Assembly (NCBI GenBank): GCA_930367205.1 | Contig: OV884011.1 | Location: 115,875,866-115,939,865, forward strand | DNA length: 64,000 bases | Reading direction: 5' to 3' | Origin: Acanthosoma haemorrhoidale | Taxonomy: Eukaryota > Arthropoda > Insecta > Hemiptera > Acanthosomatidae | In this document: in pieces, positions 47,355-57,541 of the stretch | Numbering within the stretch: position 1 is the first letter of the stretch | Layout of the letters: every line of letters starts with the position of its first letter | The notes under the pieces: generated by a model | What the model saw: only the letters and a program-made list of their open reading frames with translations | What the model was told of the DNA's origin: nothing | Database searches by the model: none | Program-made: the position numbers and the translations under genes

Positions 47355-48200
47355 GTGTCGGGTGTCAACAATTGTCGGGGGGCGTCACTAGGGGAGTGCC
47401 TTATCACTCTAGCCCTGGTGACAAGTGCGGATTGTTGTAGTTTATAACATGGACCATGCTCCATGTAGGCGTTAATATCTGACTCCATTTATTGATAGGG
47501 ATGTGTCCCGACAATACACAGTGTTCACGATGAGGTTCAGAGGTTCATAAAGAATAAGACCAGTTTTCAGAGTTCGAGCGGGAGATCGGCAGCGTAATAG
47601 TTACAAGTCGTCAGAGGGTCTGCTAGCGGCTGTGAGACAAGGAGCCGGCGCAGAGGTGTGGCCGAGAGAGTGTAGACCAGTGGAAGGCTGAGTGGGCTTA
47701 CTCCCAGGGCCCCGGGGCCCTGGCGTATCGCGACGAGTGATAGCGGCTATCTCGATGAAGAGACTAGGAAAGAGTGGGTCTGCAGGGCGAAAACCCTTGA
47801 TTTAAATATCCGTCCCCCCTTCCTACCGGAAGGTGGAGCCTGGCTGCAGGGGGTATGTTTTACGATGCCCAGGTGGCTAATCCCCCTTAAGTTTTATGAC
47901 TGTTGGCCTAAAAGGGTGTGTTTTATGATGTCACACCTACCGAGTGATACGTGATCGCTCGTCCCCTATAGGACTGTTTATTGGCAAGGCTTTTAGATTT
48001 TATGACCCCGGACAGTGACTGAAGGTCTGCTTGGGTCTATTTTATTAGGGGCAGTGGCTTATCTTCTCAGGTTTTATTGCAGGACCTTCGTCCCTCTGTT
48101 ACCTGTTTCACGACTACCAACCTCTCTATGATTTATTACAAGAAGTTTTCAAAGATTTGCATTTATATTATAATACATTATGCACCAGAGTACAGGGTAA
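47355..48200 (-). mobile_element. Solo gypsy-type LTR 4, one end lost
   Basis: From TGTCGGG at 47355 it follows LTR 1 (GCGTCACTAGGGGAGTGCC, GGAGTCAGATATTAACGCC on the complement, AAGAATAAGACCAG) as far as CAGGGTAATTTAC at about 48200. The expected GCTACA end, about 25 bp further, is not there. No target duplication could be assigned: CCTGG precedes it, but the sequence at 48200 does not repeat this. One CAATTGTCGG unit remains. It is therefore a solo LTR with an eroded or deleted 5' end. Confidence 0.85.
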
Positions 48201-48242
48201 TTTACCATTATCAATATAAGGTTCTAATGACACAAATTGCAG

Positions 48243-48319
48243 GAACCGCATCCGATGATCAGGCCGTAATCTTTCCTGAAGTGACTGACATTGGAGCTGA
48301 CCCTAGTCCGTGGGGTTCT
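48243..48319 (+). other. Candidate internal exon of a host gene
   Basis: A 77-bp segment preceded by CACAAATTGCAG and followed by GTAAGC. One frame is open (two leading bases, then 25 codons): TASDDQAVIFPEVTDIGAD followed by PSPWGS; the other two stop. The balanced amino-acid composition and the two good splice signals make this the most gene-like island in the window. The solo LTR ends about 40 bp upstream, so the acceptor region is close to the insertion. The product is not recognised. Confidence 0.35.
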
Positions 48320-49239
48320 GTAAGCTTTCATAAGTTCATAAATTCATAAGTTGCAGGAATCCTGGGGGAAGGTTTACCAAAAATTCAAATAAATTGTTCT
48401 ATTTTTGTATCTTCATTGTGCCATTGGCCAATGATTCATTGATACAACAAATATAGAAAATAATTATTCTTAGTTTTATGTTTAAACTGTTTCATCAAAG
48501 CTACTTCTTCATCTTTAAGTGAAAGTTTTGGTTTGTAGATATATTCAAATTAATGTAGTAATACCAATTACATTATACAATTACATATACCAACCGGCGC
48601 AGTTACAGATTGCCAAACGTAACCATTGTTTTCATTATTTTTAATAGTTTTAATTGTATATCATTTTATACATAAATTATCCCCCTTCATTCAATTTACC
48701 GGATGTAATCTAATTAAGACTGAATGGGTTTAAATTTTCTTTAGCATGGTATTTTGTAATGCTGTAAATTTCATACATAAGTTTACGTTTTGCACTTTGT
48801 CTATATGATCGCTAGAAACGTAGTATCATGGATAGGAATATAATGTAGTCCTTCGTTTCAAGTGATGCTCATCTCATTTGATACCGTGAAGATCTTGTGC
48901 TCAAAATTGGGCAGCTCAGTGGACAGTTCCTTCGACCGGATATAAGATATAAAATATGTAATGTACAAAAATAAATAATACAATAATGGAGGTACAATTT
49001 TCTCCTCTTCCTGCATTTACATGCATTTGGAGGAGTGCATAATATAATAGATTTGTGTTGCGGTTAAAAGTACTTAAACTTATATTCAACACTAGGTGAT
49101 GAGGTTCACCTTCGACTTGTCTCCGACACCAAACACTAAACACTAGGAACAAAACAAAACAAACTAAATTTGTACCTAGAACCTAGGACTAGAGTTTTCC
49201 AGCCGCGACCGCGTCCTGCCATCGATGGGGGAACGGAGC
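48320..49239. other. AT-rich spacer
   Basis: No feature was supported. 49140-49260 (AACAAAACAAAACAAAC, then a GC-richer stretch) may be the 3' UTR of the LINE piece that follows on the minus strand, but no poly-A was identified. Confidence 0.4.
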
Positions 49240-49910
49240 GGGGGTTATAGTGTTAAACACCGGGTTTAGTTAATATTGTAATGAGCCGAAAAATTTGATA
49301 TGTCTACGCTGGATGAATGAATTCATCCACCGTAGGCAGCTCAAATATCTTATGCAGCTCAATGTTTCTTCGCTGCTCGAATGAAGTACCTCTGACCACT
49401 TTCATCAGTATACCGTTTTGGAATTGTCGGAGTTTCTTAGCTGTCGTATACGTCAGATAACGAAATAGCGGTGCTCCATACAGCAGAGTAGGCCTTAGTA
49501 TGCTCTTGTATATCAATAGCTTGAGACGCAGTGATAGATTGGGGGAAGTTAATAAGTGCTCAAGCCGGTAAGACTTCGTGCCTGTTAGCTTCAACTTTTT
49601 CGCAAAATGGTTACTAAAATGGAGATGTCTGTCCATTTTAATTCCCAGATATACTAGGTCGTTGGCTGGTGAATTTTCCTCCGTTCCTACTATGTAACTA
49701 GTAGGGAGTGGGCTTTTTCCCTTTTGGAAAGAGAAAATTACACATTCAGTCTTACCCGCGTTTACAGAGATATTGAGTCTCCCCAATCTCTCACTGATCT
49801 GGTTACAGGCAACGCATAAACGCACTTCAGCCTGTCTTAGAGGTACCTTGGCACTCATGCTGCTACTGTACACCGCTATGTCATCTGCGAAAGCAGCGAC
49901 TTTGGTATAT
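49240..49910 (-). mobile_element. LINE family III, RT C-terminal part
   Basis: A piece of a third Jockey-type family on the minus strand. It begins abruptly at about 49910 just before the catalytic box VAAFADDIAVYSSS. It continues with LNISVNAGKTECVIFS, LVYLGIKMDRHLHFSNHF, LKLLIYKSILRPTLLYGAPL and HKIFELPTVDEF. Near 49315-49325 a duplicated GAATTCATTC-like step shifts the frame; the expected IQRRHIKFF then reads in another frame and a TAA follows at about 49276. Nothing upstream of the active site is present here; the matching upstream part of an RT of this kind lies inverted at 53041-53500. Confidence 0.85.
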
Positions 49911-50443
49911 ACATTTATACATATATTTGTGTGTTACATAGAATAAAAAGTACGTATATTGTTAATTTTTCTCTAAACTGTATAATTCACATACATCACT
50001 AATTCGAACACCCTATTGCAACAATTAGCTCGGATTAGCGAGATTGTACTGCATTTTGACTTCTTTACAATGGTAGAGTTTTTGTACAGGTTCTTAGGTA
50101 CAAATTTGGAAAATGTTGAAGCTATTCGGTACCAGGTAGTAAGGGGTACGAATGCCAGCAAAGATTCCACAAGGTTTAGAGGCATGTGCAAAGGATTAGA
50201 TAGACTATATAAAAGATATAGTTATATTTTAGAGAAGTTGCTGTACTTAATGTTTATCCGTCGGCTCCTATACCCAGGATCGACGATAAAACGTTTATAA
50301 ATATAGCTAAGCAATATTATTATGAAGCCTTTCGCAACCACCTTGTTCTGATAAGTCATCGGTCCTGGAAACTACCAAAAGTAACGTGAAAGAAAAAGCT
50401 CCCCACTATTACCTTTTCATATCTTGGACCAATACAAATTAAG
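49911..50443. other. Spacer
   Basis: A plus-strand ORF of 94 codons (50016-50300) has reasonable composition (RISEIVLHFDFFTMVEFLYR and onward) but no recognised domain, start or splice support. It is left unannotated as a gene. Confidence 0.35.
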
Positions 50444-50934
50444 TGAAGTTTAGAGATACCTCCCAATTCCTTGTCATAAATGATCCAGGTTTCAGTTGGA
50501 CGGCTTCTGTTTGCGGCGAAGTGGTAGCTACTCTCTCGATGTTACTCAGTGAGAAGCGAAACTTCGGTATGTTCAAAAAGGTCCAGGACCTGAGTCGCCT
50601 GGTGGACCCAAAGCAGACCAGTTACCTCAAAAACCCCCAGTGTATTCATGCGTATCTGGTTCTTTCAGCTTTCTGGTTGCTGCTTACACATCTACAGAGC
50701 TGTGCAACTTGCTCTCCCAAAGATGTGTAGAAATGACCTCACAGCGCAATAAAAACAACATCAGAGGCTACATACCTCTCCAGATCAACTATTACGTGAT
50801 AAAGGCTCAAAGATAAAGATTAAGTATCACAAGTATAAATTATACTAGTCATTAGGTATATTAGTCATATAAGTCATTTGGTGCTACAAAATTAATTTGA
50901 AGGCTTCGATGAAGAAATCGTTAGGATCGACTAT
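50444..50934 (+). repeat. About 490-bp duplicated segment, copy 1
   Basis: Matches 55127-55632 in the same orientation with few differences over most of its length. The last ~90 bp are less alike. It contains a plus-strand frame of 95 codons here (50443-50730) reading through SQFLVINDPGFSWTASVCGE and VDPKQTSYLKNPQCIHAY. The same frame in copy 2 has a TAG in place of a Gln codon. Whether it was ever coding is uncertain, and the family is unknown. Confidence 0.85.
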
Positions 50935-51989
50935 GCATTATGAAAAAACACAGTATCTTGAAAATTTTGAGTTCTCAATGTAATCGTTACAATCTCACTG
51001 TCGTGAAGAACAACGAAAATACTTTAAAGGAGGAAGTAAACATAAAATTAAATACAGATTGGGGCGTGAAGAACACACTATACAATCCATAAACAAATAA
51101 GGAATAGCTACTATGCATATGCAAAACACTCTTCACACACCAGTTGGTAGTCACATACCACGATTTAAATTCGCCTATCTAAAATCAAGCAAATATTGAG
51201 AGAGAATAATGGGTTTTTATCAAAAATGCCCTATTCTGCTTTTAGTAACATTTTTCTAACCTTTCATTCAGTAACTCCCTCAATCAGGCAGGAACGCTGT
51301 AGCGGTGCCATCGAAATATTTCCATAACGATATCCTGGACGGTAGATATTGACACGACTGGAACTGTTTTAACTATTGCCATCGATTGAGTTTGGTCACA
51401 TTTCTCATGAAGCGAACTGCTTTACTTTTTTTCAGTTTGTGCTAATTAGATTTTATGAATAATGTTATCCGAGTAAAATTTGAAATTGCCACTGTACAAA
51501 TGTAACCAACTTATCCATAATCCATTGGTTATCCATATATCCCTATAATACAAACTCTATAGCAATTATAACTATTCCAGTTCCAAAGGAATTCGTTATC
51601 ATCCAGAATAATACCAGAAGCTTCAAAAATAAGAACAATAGTCCTTAAATTGACTTCGTCATTTGTTCAAATATTTAAACAAAAATTAATAAATCGAACT
51701 GTTAGGAGCATTTGTACATGTGTTGAGCCATATTAAAACTTGAAGTACGGTCACTGATAATAAAAAATGTGCTAGAGTGAATGAAACAGTCAATCTTTCA
51801 ATCATTTTCCCAAGATTAAAGCGCATTTATTATGATATGAAACGTGCTGTAATGTTGCCAACGTGATGTCATGAGAGTGCGTGAAATCAATATATTCACT
51901 GTGTAGAAAGAATATAAAAATATTTTCCATACATATATTCACAAAAGCAAATGTATTCTGATCCAATAAGGACGAAAATGAAAAAAATT
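50935..51989. other. AT-rich spacer
   Basis: A less AT-rich patch at about 51260-51420 has a stretch open on the minus strand containing SMAIVKTVPVVSISTVQDIV, too short to assign. Nothing else was seen. Confidence 0.35.
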
Positions 51990-52240
51990 GGCCAGCCTTC
52001 ACTGGCTCGTATACAGTGACTCGGCTGATGGAGGAGCTGGCGGGGGGAGGATTCCTTAGACTCCGCTTCCTCTTTCGCATACAAGGGAGGCAGCAGCCAT
52101 GTGGATCTGGGAGGTCTGTGGGCTGTTTGTAAATACTCTGTGAATGAATAATTGAAAATATGATATGAATGAGAACATTTATTACAATTACTTATTGCCC
52201 AAGGCAGCTTGCAATTTTATCACAATAAGGATTTTGAAAA
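51990..52240 (+). mobile_element. LINE family I 3' UTR fragment
   Basis: Only 3' UTR sequence: GGCCAGCCTTCACTGGCT, GACTCCGCTTCCTCTTTCGC, GGGCTGTTTGTAAATA, and the ATGAATGAGAACATTTATTA to TGCAATTTTATCACAATAA end. All correspond to the complement of 58690-58950. The ORF2 part is missing. It ends at AATAAGG without a clear poly-A. Confidence 0.85.
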
Positions 52241-53040
52241 TAGATTCTACGGTTCCCATAATCTCTTTGGGAAATAAATAGCTCCTATACCTTAACCTAA
52301 GTATGTATGTATTGTAGGCTTTCGAAAAGTTAAATAAGTCAAATACCATTGAAAAAATTATTTGTGTATGATGTTCATTTGTTTTTGTGGACTTTGGCAG
52401 CTTAAAACCTTGAGGTCATTAACGGTGTTTTTTGAATATTCACGTTTGGTAAATGTCACAACCAAAGTAAGAATAAATAATTATGTTCACTCATCAAATG
52501 AATATCATAATGCCACATTTCATATAACCGTTGCATCAGATATCATAGTTTTAGGAAGTGGTAAAGATTGCATAGCATTTATTTGCTCTGGAATACTTAA
52601 ATTCGAATTATAGGTATTCCACCACACATTGGCACTACATAAACCAAATTGAAAATTTTAAAAACGATTCAGACAAATATAATTTTTCCACTTGCATATG
52701 CAATGAAACAATTGCACAAATTTTTACTTATCCAATAGCTTCCGACTAACCATACATTCTTAACTTTTATCAACAGAACCTTCCATGTGTACACGTTCTC
52801 CTTTTACTTTTATTTTTCCTTCCATGAATAACAGCCTTACTGATCATCACGTAATTACTTGATACCTTCCAGCCTCCTTCGGGGGATTTTTTATTACCTC
52901 ATTGCAGTAACTGCATCCTTTCTCAATCTATATATCTTTATCCCTCCTCATCTGTCACTCTACCCAATTACACTCCACTCCACCACTATCGGCCAGACCA
53001 CACCTTTGGAGAAGTTTGTCATTATATCCGCAACTCTCTT
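52241..53040. other. AT-rich spacer
   Basis: No gene was supported. 52850-53040 is C/T-rich with a short open frame of no recognised identity, leading into the LINE piece. Confidence 0.4.
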
Positions 53041-53500
53041 CAATCCCGGACTCTAGTTCTCTCCCTCACCAGATCTTGTCCACATTGAATATCTGAATCT
53101 GGTTCTTTTGAATTGTCTCAAAGATTACTGCTCGGAAAACAACATCATTCCGCCAGAGCAGACTGGATTCCAATCCAGTATGAGCTCAGAGCACCCCCTT
53201 ATGAAGGTGCAGTCAGAGGCTAGCCATAATATGAATAGAAACATAGCCACGGCTATGATATCCCTAGATTGCACCCAAGCTTTTGACTCGGTGTCTCACG
53301 GGACACTGTGTCAAATGCTCTGCGACCGGGAATGCCCGGAGCAACTCTAGCTAGCTTCCTGAAAAACAGATTGCTGCGGGTGCGGGTGGGTGATAGCTTC
53401 TCTGAAGTTGTGCCACTGACCTGTGGAGTACCCCAAGGAGCCGTCTTATCCCCTGTACTATTCATCGTCTACACGTCTGAGATTGTCGGAGCCCGAAATC
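53041..53500 (+). mobile_element. LINE RT fragment, fingers to before the active site
   Basis: Jockey-type RT on the plus strand. It has LNCLKDYCSENNIIPPEQTG, then MKVQSEASHNMNRNIATAMI, SLDCTQAFDSVSHGTL (motif A), and after a frameshift near 53345 FLKNRLLRVRVGDSFSEV and CGVPQGAVLSPVLF. It ends just after YTSEIVGARNQ at about 53500, a few codons short of the catalytic FADD box. The family III piece at 49240-49910 starts at precisely that box on the other strand, so both may derive from one element broken by an inversion. There is no poly-A. Confidence 0.85.
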
Positions 53501-53639
53501 AATTCTTCGATTCTTTAAAGAAGTCCATATATTAAAAAGGTCATAATACATAAATGTATTATATATACGAATGTATGATATATGTAATGTGTTAATATGC
53601 TGAGGAAAAATGTTAAGGAAAACATTTATTTAAAAAAAA
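53501..53639. other. AT-rich spacer
   Basis: Short A/T-rich link between the LINE fragment and the transposase remnant; an A run is at about 53632-53641. Confidence 0.5.
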
Positions 53640-54120
53640 AAATTATCATTTTTTTAAATGCATCTTCTCTGAACTGCTGGAGGAGAAGAATCTGCCACTG
53701 TACATCGTTCTCCATAGCCCATTCACTGGTTATAATTTCCAATAACTTCTTTATGTTTCACTGTAACAGTAGAGGCTGTTTGCTGGTTAGGTCTTCTTCT
53801 TCTTTTTGTTCATCGTTTGGTTTGTCAAAAAAACTCTTGTACAATTTCTTCATATTCTTTGAAAGTGAACTCGTTTTCTTCATATCATTCAATCCGCTTG
53901 GTCACATCTTCGCTCACAGTAACAGCAGGATTTATTTCTTTGTCCAAACGAGGAATTATTTTTCGATTGGATTTATTGACTGTAAGCTTCATCAGAAACA
54001 CCTTGCCTAATAAGTTATTCCAAGAAGTGCGTATGAGTTTTAAGTTGATTGACTTCCAAGCTATGGAAAGGGAAAACACCATGGCACGATCTTGCGGTAC
54101 TACTGAGTGGGAAAGTCTTT
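53640..54120 (-). pseudogene. pogo/Tigger (jerky-like) transposase C-terminal remnant
   Basis: Read on the minus strand from about 54100: MVFSLSIAWKSINLKLIRTS, WNNLLGK, then an acidic segment DVTKRIE, YEENEFTFKEYEEIVQEFF (after a stop at about 53884), and further broken pieces. The 'AW-I----R-SW--LL' pattern is what follows the third catalytic residue in pogo/Tigger and jerky-type DDE transposases. The block with catalytic residues is not present. Several stops and frame changes are seen. The call rests on a short pattern and needs a profile search; a host gene of the same superfamily is possible but unlikely given the decay. Confidence 0.45.
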
Positions 54121-54229
54121 ATTGTGACGTGATACTGTAACGATAAGTGTTTATCAAAAGTTGCTGCATAAATCAGCTTTCCTTCAGACTCTTAACAAAT
54201 TTTCATTAAAACAGTTAAAAAAAGATATA

Positions 54230-54280
54230 CAGTTCGGCTGTTTAGATTACTGAACTGTTCGGATCACCGAAGTTATCCGA
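54230..54280 (+). repeat. Possible pogo-type terminal repeat
   Basis: CAGTTCGGCTGTTTAGATTA begins directly after a TA (54228-54229) and continues with CTGAACTGTTCGGATCACCG and AAGTTATCCGA, similar in style to pogo/Tigger ends. It points rightwards, away from the transposase remnant at 53640-54120, so it would belong to a different, nested element. No matching inverted end was found. Confidence 0.3.
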
Positions 54281-54907
54281 TTAGAATAATTGTCCTGAAG
54301 TCATTTTAAATAAATATCTAGGGAAAAAAAATCTTGCCTAACAGATTCAATGAGCACCTGTTAAATAATGCGCGATGGCTTGATCAATACGTCACATTAT
54401 TTCATCTTTTCTTGCCATTCCCAATACAATTTTATTAGTGGTTTCTCCCGTCCATTGCGGATTATTGTGGTGCACAGACAACATCTCGCAGGACAACGTT
54501 TAAGTGCAAGTCACTATCTCTAAGAATAATTATTTATAATTAGAACTGAAAATAAGAGCAGATACAATGCCAAACATAATAGATGGCAGCTGCACCTGGA
54601 CAATAACCAAGGTCAATCAGGGCTCATGTTTGTTTCGGTTTGTTGCATTATTGTCATACACGTTTTTTAATGAATTGATGAGGCCACATATTTTGACTGA
54701 CCTTTTCCAACTATATTGCAAAATAGTAATTAATCACCACGTATCTTTTCTAGAGATTTAATGAAATCAATTCAAGGAACTAATAAAACTCGTCATTATT
54801 TATCGGAAAACTTGATATTCTTCAAATCAATTGCCTCGGTTTCTCTGCATATAGTCAGTATATTAATCAATAAAGTTTTTGACAACTGTTATCCTCAGTT
54901 GCCAATT
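54281..54907. other. AT-rich spacer
   Basis: No feature beyond chance ORFs (54567-54761 plus). Confidence 0.4.
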
Positions 54908-55125
54908 AATGGTATATATTTTATAACATTTAAATTGATGCAAGAAACAGAACGATTAAATAAGGTATTGAATTCACTCTACGACACCTTCTTGATCTTC
55001 TTTGTTATAATCTATTGAAGAGAGAATTCATCAGTTTTCCGAATCCATCAACTGTAAAAGATGATGAAACTGCAGAGGCGATTGAAAGATTCAGTATCTA
55101 CCTCATAGAACTGAAATTAGAAATT
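54908..55125 (+). repeat. About 215-bp direct repeat, left copy
   Basis: Same sequence as 55651-55863: starts AATGGTATATATTTTATAAC and ends with GAACTGAAATTAGAAAT. Includes a coding-like part (FISFPNPSTVKDDETAEAIE). After its end the sequence changes directly to the duplicated segment at 55127. Confidence 0.85.
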
Positions 55126-55126
55126 G

Positions 55127-55632
55127 GAAGTTTAGGGACACCTCCCAATTCCTTGTCATAAATGATCCAGGTTTCAGTTGGACGGCTTCTGTTTGCGGCG
55201 AAGTGGTAGCTACTCTCTCGATGTTACTCAGTGAGGAGCGAAACTTCGGTATGTTCAAAAAGGTCTAGGACCTGAGTCACCTGGTGGACCCAAAGCAGAC
55301 CAGTTACCTCAAAAACCCCCAGTGTATTCATGCGTATGCGGATCTTTCAGCTTTCTGTTTGCTGCTTACACATCTACTGAGCTGTGCAACTTGCTCTTTA
55401 AAGTAATTTCCACAAAGATGTATAGAAATGACCTCACAGCGCAATAAAAACAACATCAGAGGCTACATACCTCTCCAGATCAACTATTACGTGATAAAGG
55501 CTCAAAGATAAAGATTAAGTATCACAAGTATAAATTAATAGCCAACTTCGTCATTTTCTGGCTTTTCTTGGTCATTTGGTGCTACAAAATTAATTTAAAG
55601 GCTTCGATGAAGAAATCGTTAGGATCGACTAT
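55127..55632 (+). repeat. About 500-bp duplicated segment, copy 2
   Basis: Partner of 50444-50934. Here it lies between two direct copies of an unrelated 215-bp sequence. It carries a CAG to TAG change (about 55267) in the frame that is open in copy 1, and a longer region around 55395-55405 (extra TTTAAAGTAATTTCCA-like bases). Confidence 0.85.
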
Positions 55633-55650
55633 ATATTTTGGTATATATAT

Positions 55651-55976
55651 AATGGTATATATTTTATAACATTTAAATTGATGCAAGAAACAGAACGATT
55701 AAATAAGGTATTGAATTTACTCTACGACACCTTCTTGATCTTCTTTGTTATCTATTGAAGAGAGAATTTATCAGTTTTCCGAATCCATCAACTGTAAAAG
55801 ATGATGAAACTGCAGAGGCGATTGAAAGATTCAGTAAGTACCTCATGGAACTGAAATTGGAAATGGAAAAGCAATCTGAAGATATTTTGAAGAAATATAT
55901 TTTTCTCTCCACTGCGAAAATAATAATAGTCCTAATATTTCGATTTGGCATCACAACAAAATGCATATTTTTATAA
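55651..55976 (+). repeat. About 215-bp direct repeat, right copy, with open frame
   Basis: The repeated part is 55651-55863; the sequence then runs on uniquely. From about 55752 a frame remains open to 55976: REFISFPNPSTVKDDETAEA, then IERFSKYLMELKLEMEKQSE and DILKKY. It is charged and helix-rich, like a real protein segment, and is preceded by a pyrimidine-rich stretch and an AG (55749-55758). In the left copy the same stretch has replacements. The family was not recognised; it might be a host exon or part of a transposon protein. Confidence 0.5.
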
Positions 55977-57204
55977 TATGAGTTTTGTTATCGATCCCAT
56001 TAGTTTCATAATTGCTAGGCTAAGAAAATATAATTATCTTTGGATTCGATCGATAGGTTTTAGGTCTAGCTCTTAAGAAGTTGGAGGTCAGAAGTCTGTA
56101 GTGAAATCGCAATAAATGGTTAAATTATAAGAGGAAATGACAATTAACTGTTGCTACATGAAACCGATTGTAATAAACGTTATTCTAATTCTCAAAGCCC
56201 TTTTAATTCGACATTGCTCTGGGAATTACATTTTGTCCTTTTAATCTCTATTACAATTCTCGAAGGCCCTTGAGCGGAGTGCTTCGGCCTACAATAGCCT
56301 CTTAAGAGAAGAGGATGCTCCCTTTAAGTCTAATATCCCTCCCAAACCTAATTCACGACTGTCACCAGACAATTTGCATAATTGAACCTGCGGTTAATTA
56401 AGTTTGTCGTAAAATCATAGTTAAATTAGGATTATAGAACAGATTGAAGTTTTTCAAGGCTTTTATTTGTAATCAGCTATATTAATTTGATAAAAATATA
56501 TGTAGTTTTAATTCATATCTGTTTTAATGGGGAGGCTAATCTATGCGTTCTTCGTCTGGGCAGTTACGATTTTCTCGCTAAGTCCAGGGTTGCATTTTTC
56601 TTCTTCGAATTTCGTGATACGTATGTAAAAACACCTCAAATCATGCTCATTCAGAAAGTACGGATGGATAATTTAATGCTAAAAAATAATACGAGGAATG
56701 CTAGAACCTTCAGTGTCTTTAACTTTTAAGGTTTCCCAAGTCCTTGGTTATCAGAAGCAATTTTCAGGACCCTGGTGTAGCAAGCCTACTTCAGGAAACT
56801 GGTGCTTCCCACGCCTACTCTTGATTTTCATAGCTCCTATGTTAAATTGGAAATGTTTTCCTACCCACTCTTATCTTTATTATGCTTATTGTCCCAACTT
56901 ACCATCAGAGCGCATATTCCAACCGGGTCCCCAGCACTGGACCAATTACTTTTCCTCCGATCTTGTCGCCAATATATAATAGAAGGCAATTATATGTTTA
57001 ACGTTAAAGGCGATGACACGAAAGATCTCTAAAATAATAAAGTATTGGGAGCTAACAACAGCAGTCTCTCTAAACTTTCGACCGATAAATTTTTTGTATT
57101 ATGATTATAATGTATTTTACAATTTAATTACAATGTTTTAAAAGTCACTCTCAGGGATTGAGATGGTATAGCGAATAAATCAAGTTATTTTGGTAAAAAC
57201 TACA
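55977..57204. other. AT-rich spacer
   Basis: Three overlapping plus-strand ORFs of 76-93 codons (56487-57032) have no recognised domains; one shares the style of untranslated low-complexity sequence. No gene is called. Confidence 0.4.
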
Positions 57205-57541
57205 GCGAATTAAGATCATTATGAACGGGTTTGTTGCTGACGTAATAAGCGGCATTAACTATTGTTCTCTGGACTTTAATGGAAAGGATTGGATATGCTG
57301 GTATTTTTTGCTGCCCCCCCCCCCTAGCTCTATTCCTAATGTCCTGATTGGCTTAAGTATAACTTAGTAATTTATTTTCCATTGAGAGATGGGATCGAAG
57401 TACGAGTCTTTACAGTTGCCCAAAGCGCCTGTTTAGTTCTTGTCTTTTTAGCCTAGTATGGGGGTTCTTTGTGTCTTTGTGTCTTTTGTCGAGATGGACG
57501 CCTAAGTACCGTACTGTCTCGGATATAGGAAGGGGAGTGAA
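57205..57541 (-). mobile_element. LINE family I internal fragment
   Basis: Matches 59180-59525 of the nearby full copy in the same orientation. Shared stretches encode SNKTLHNDLN (57210-57245), the AKKSNIKRIQSF region (disrupted, C run at about 57316-57325), IENKLLIYK (57380) and SETVRYLG--LDKR (57490-57520). Small insertions such as TGTGTCTTTGTGTCTTT break the frames. There is no 3' UTR and no poly-A, so it is a rearranged or deleted piece rather than a simple insertion. Confidence 0.88.

Noticed and set aside
52859..53056. 65-codon ORF before the LINE RT fragment, tested as its upstream continuation
   Set aside because: It does not contain the expected fingers-domain motifs and is C/T-rich low complexity.
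54908..55863. Miniature LTR-type element, taking the 215-bp direct repeats as LTRs
   Set aside because: The repeats lack TG...CA ends and a target duplication, and the inner segment occurs alone at 50444; a duplication explains it better.
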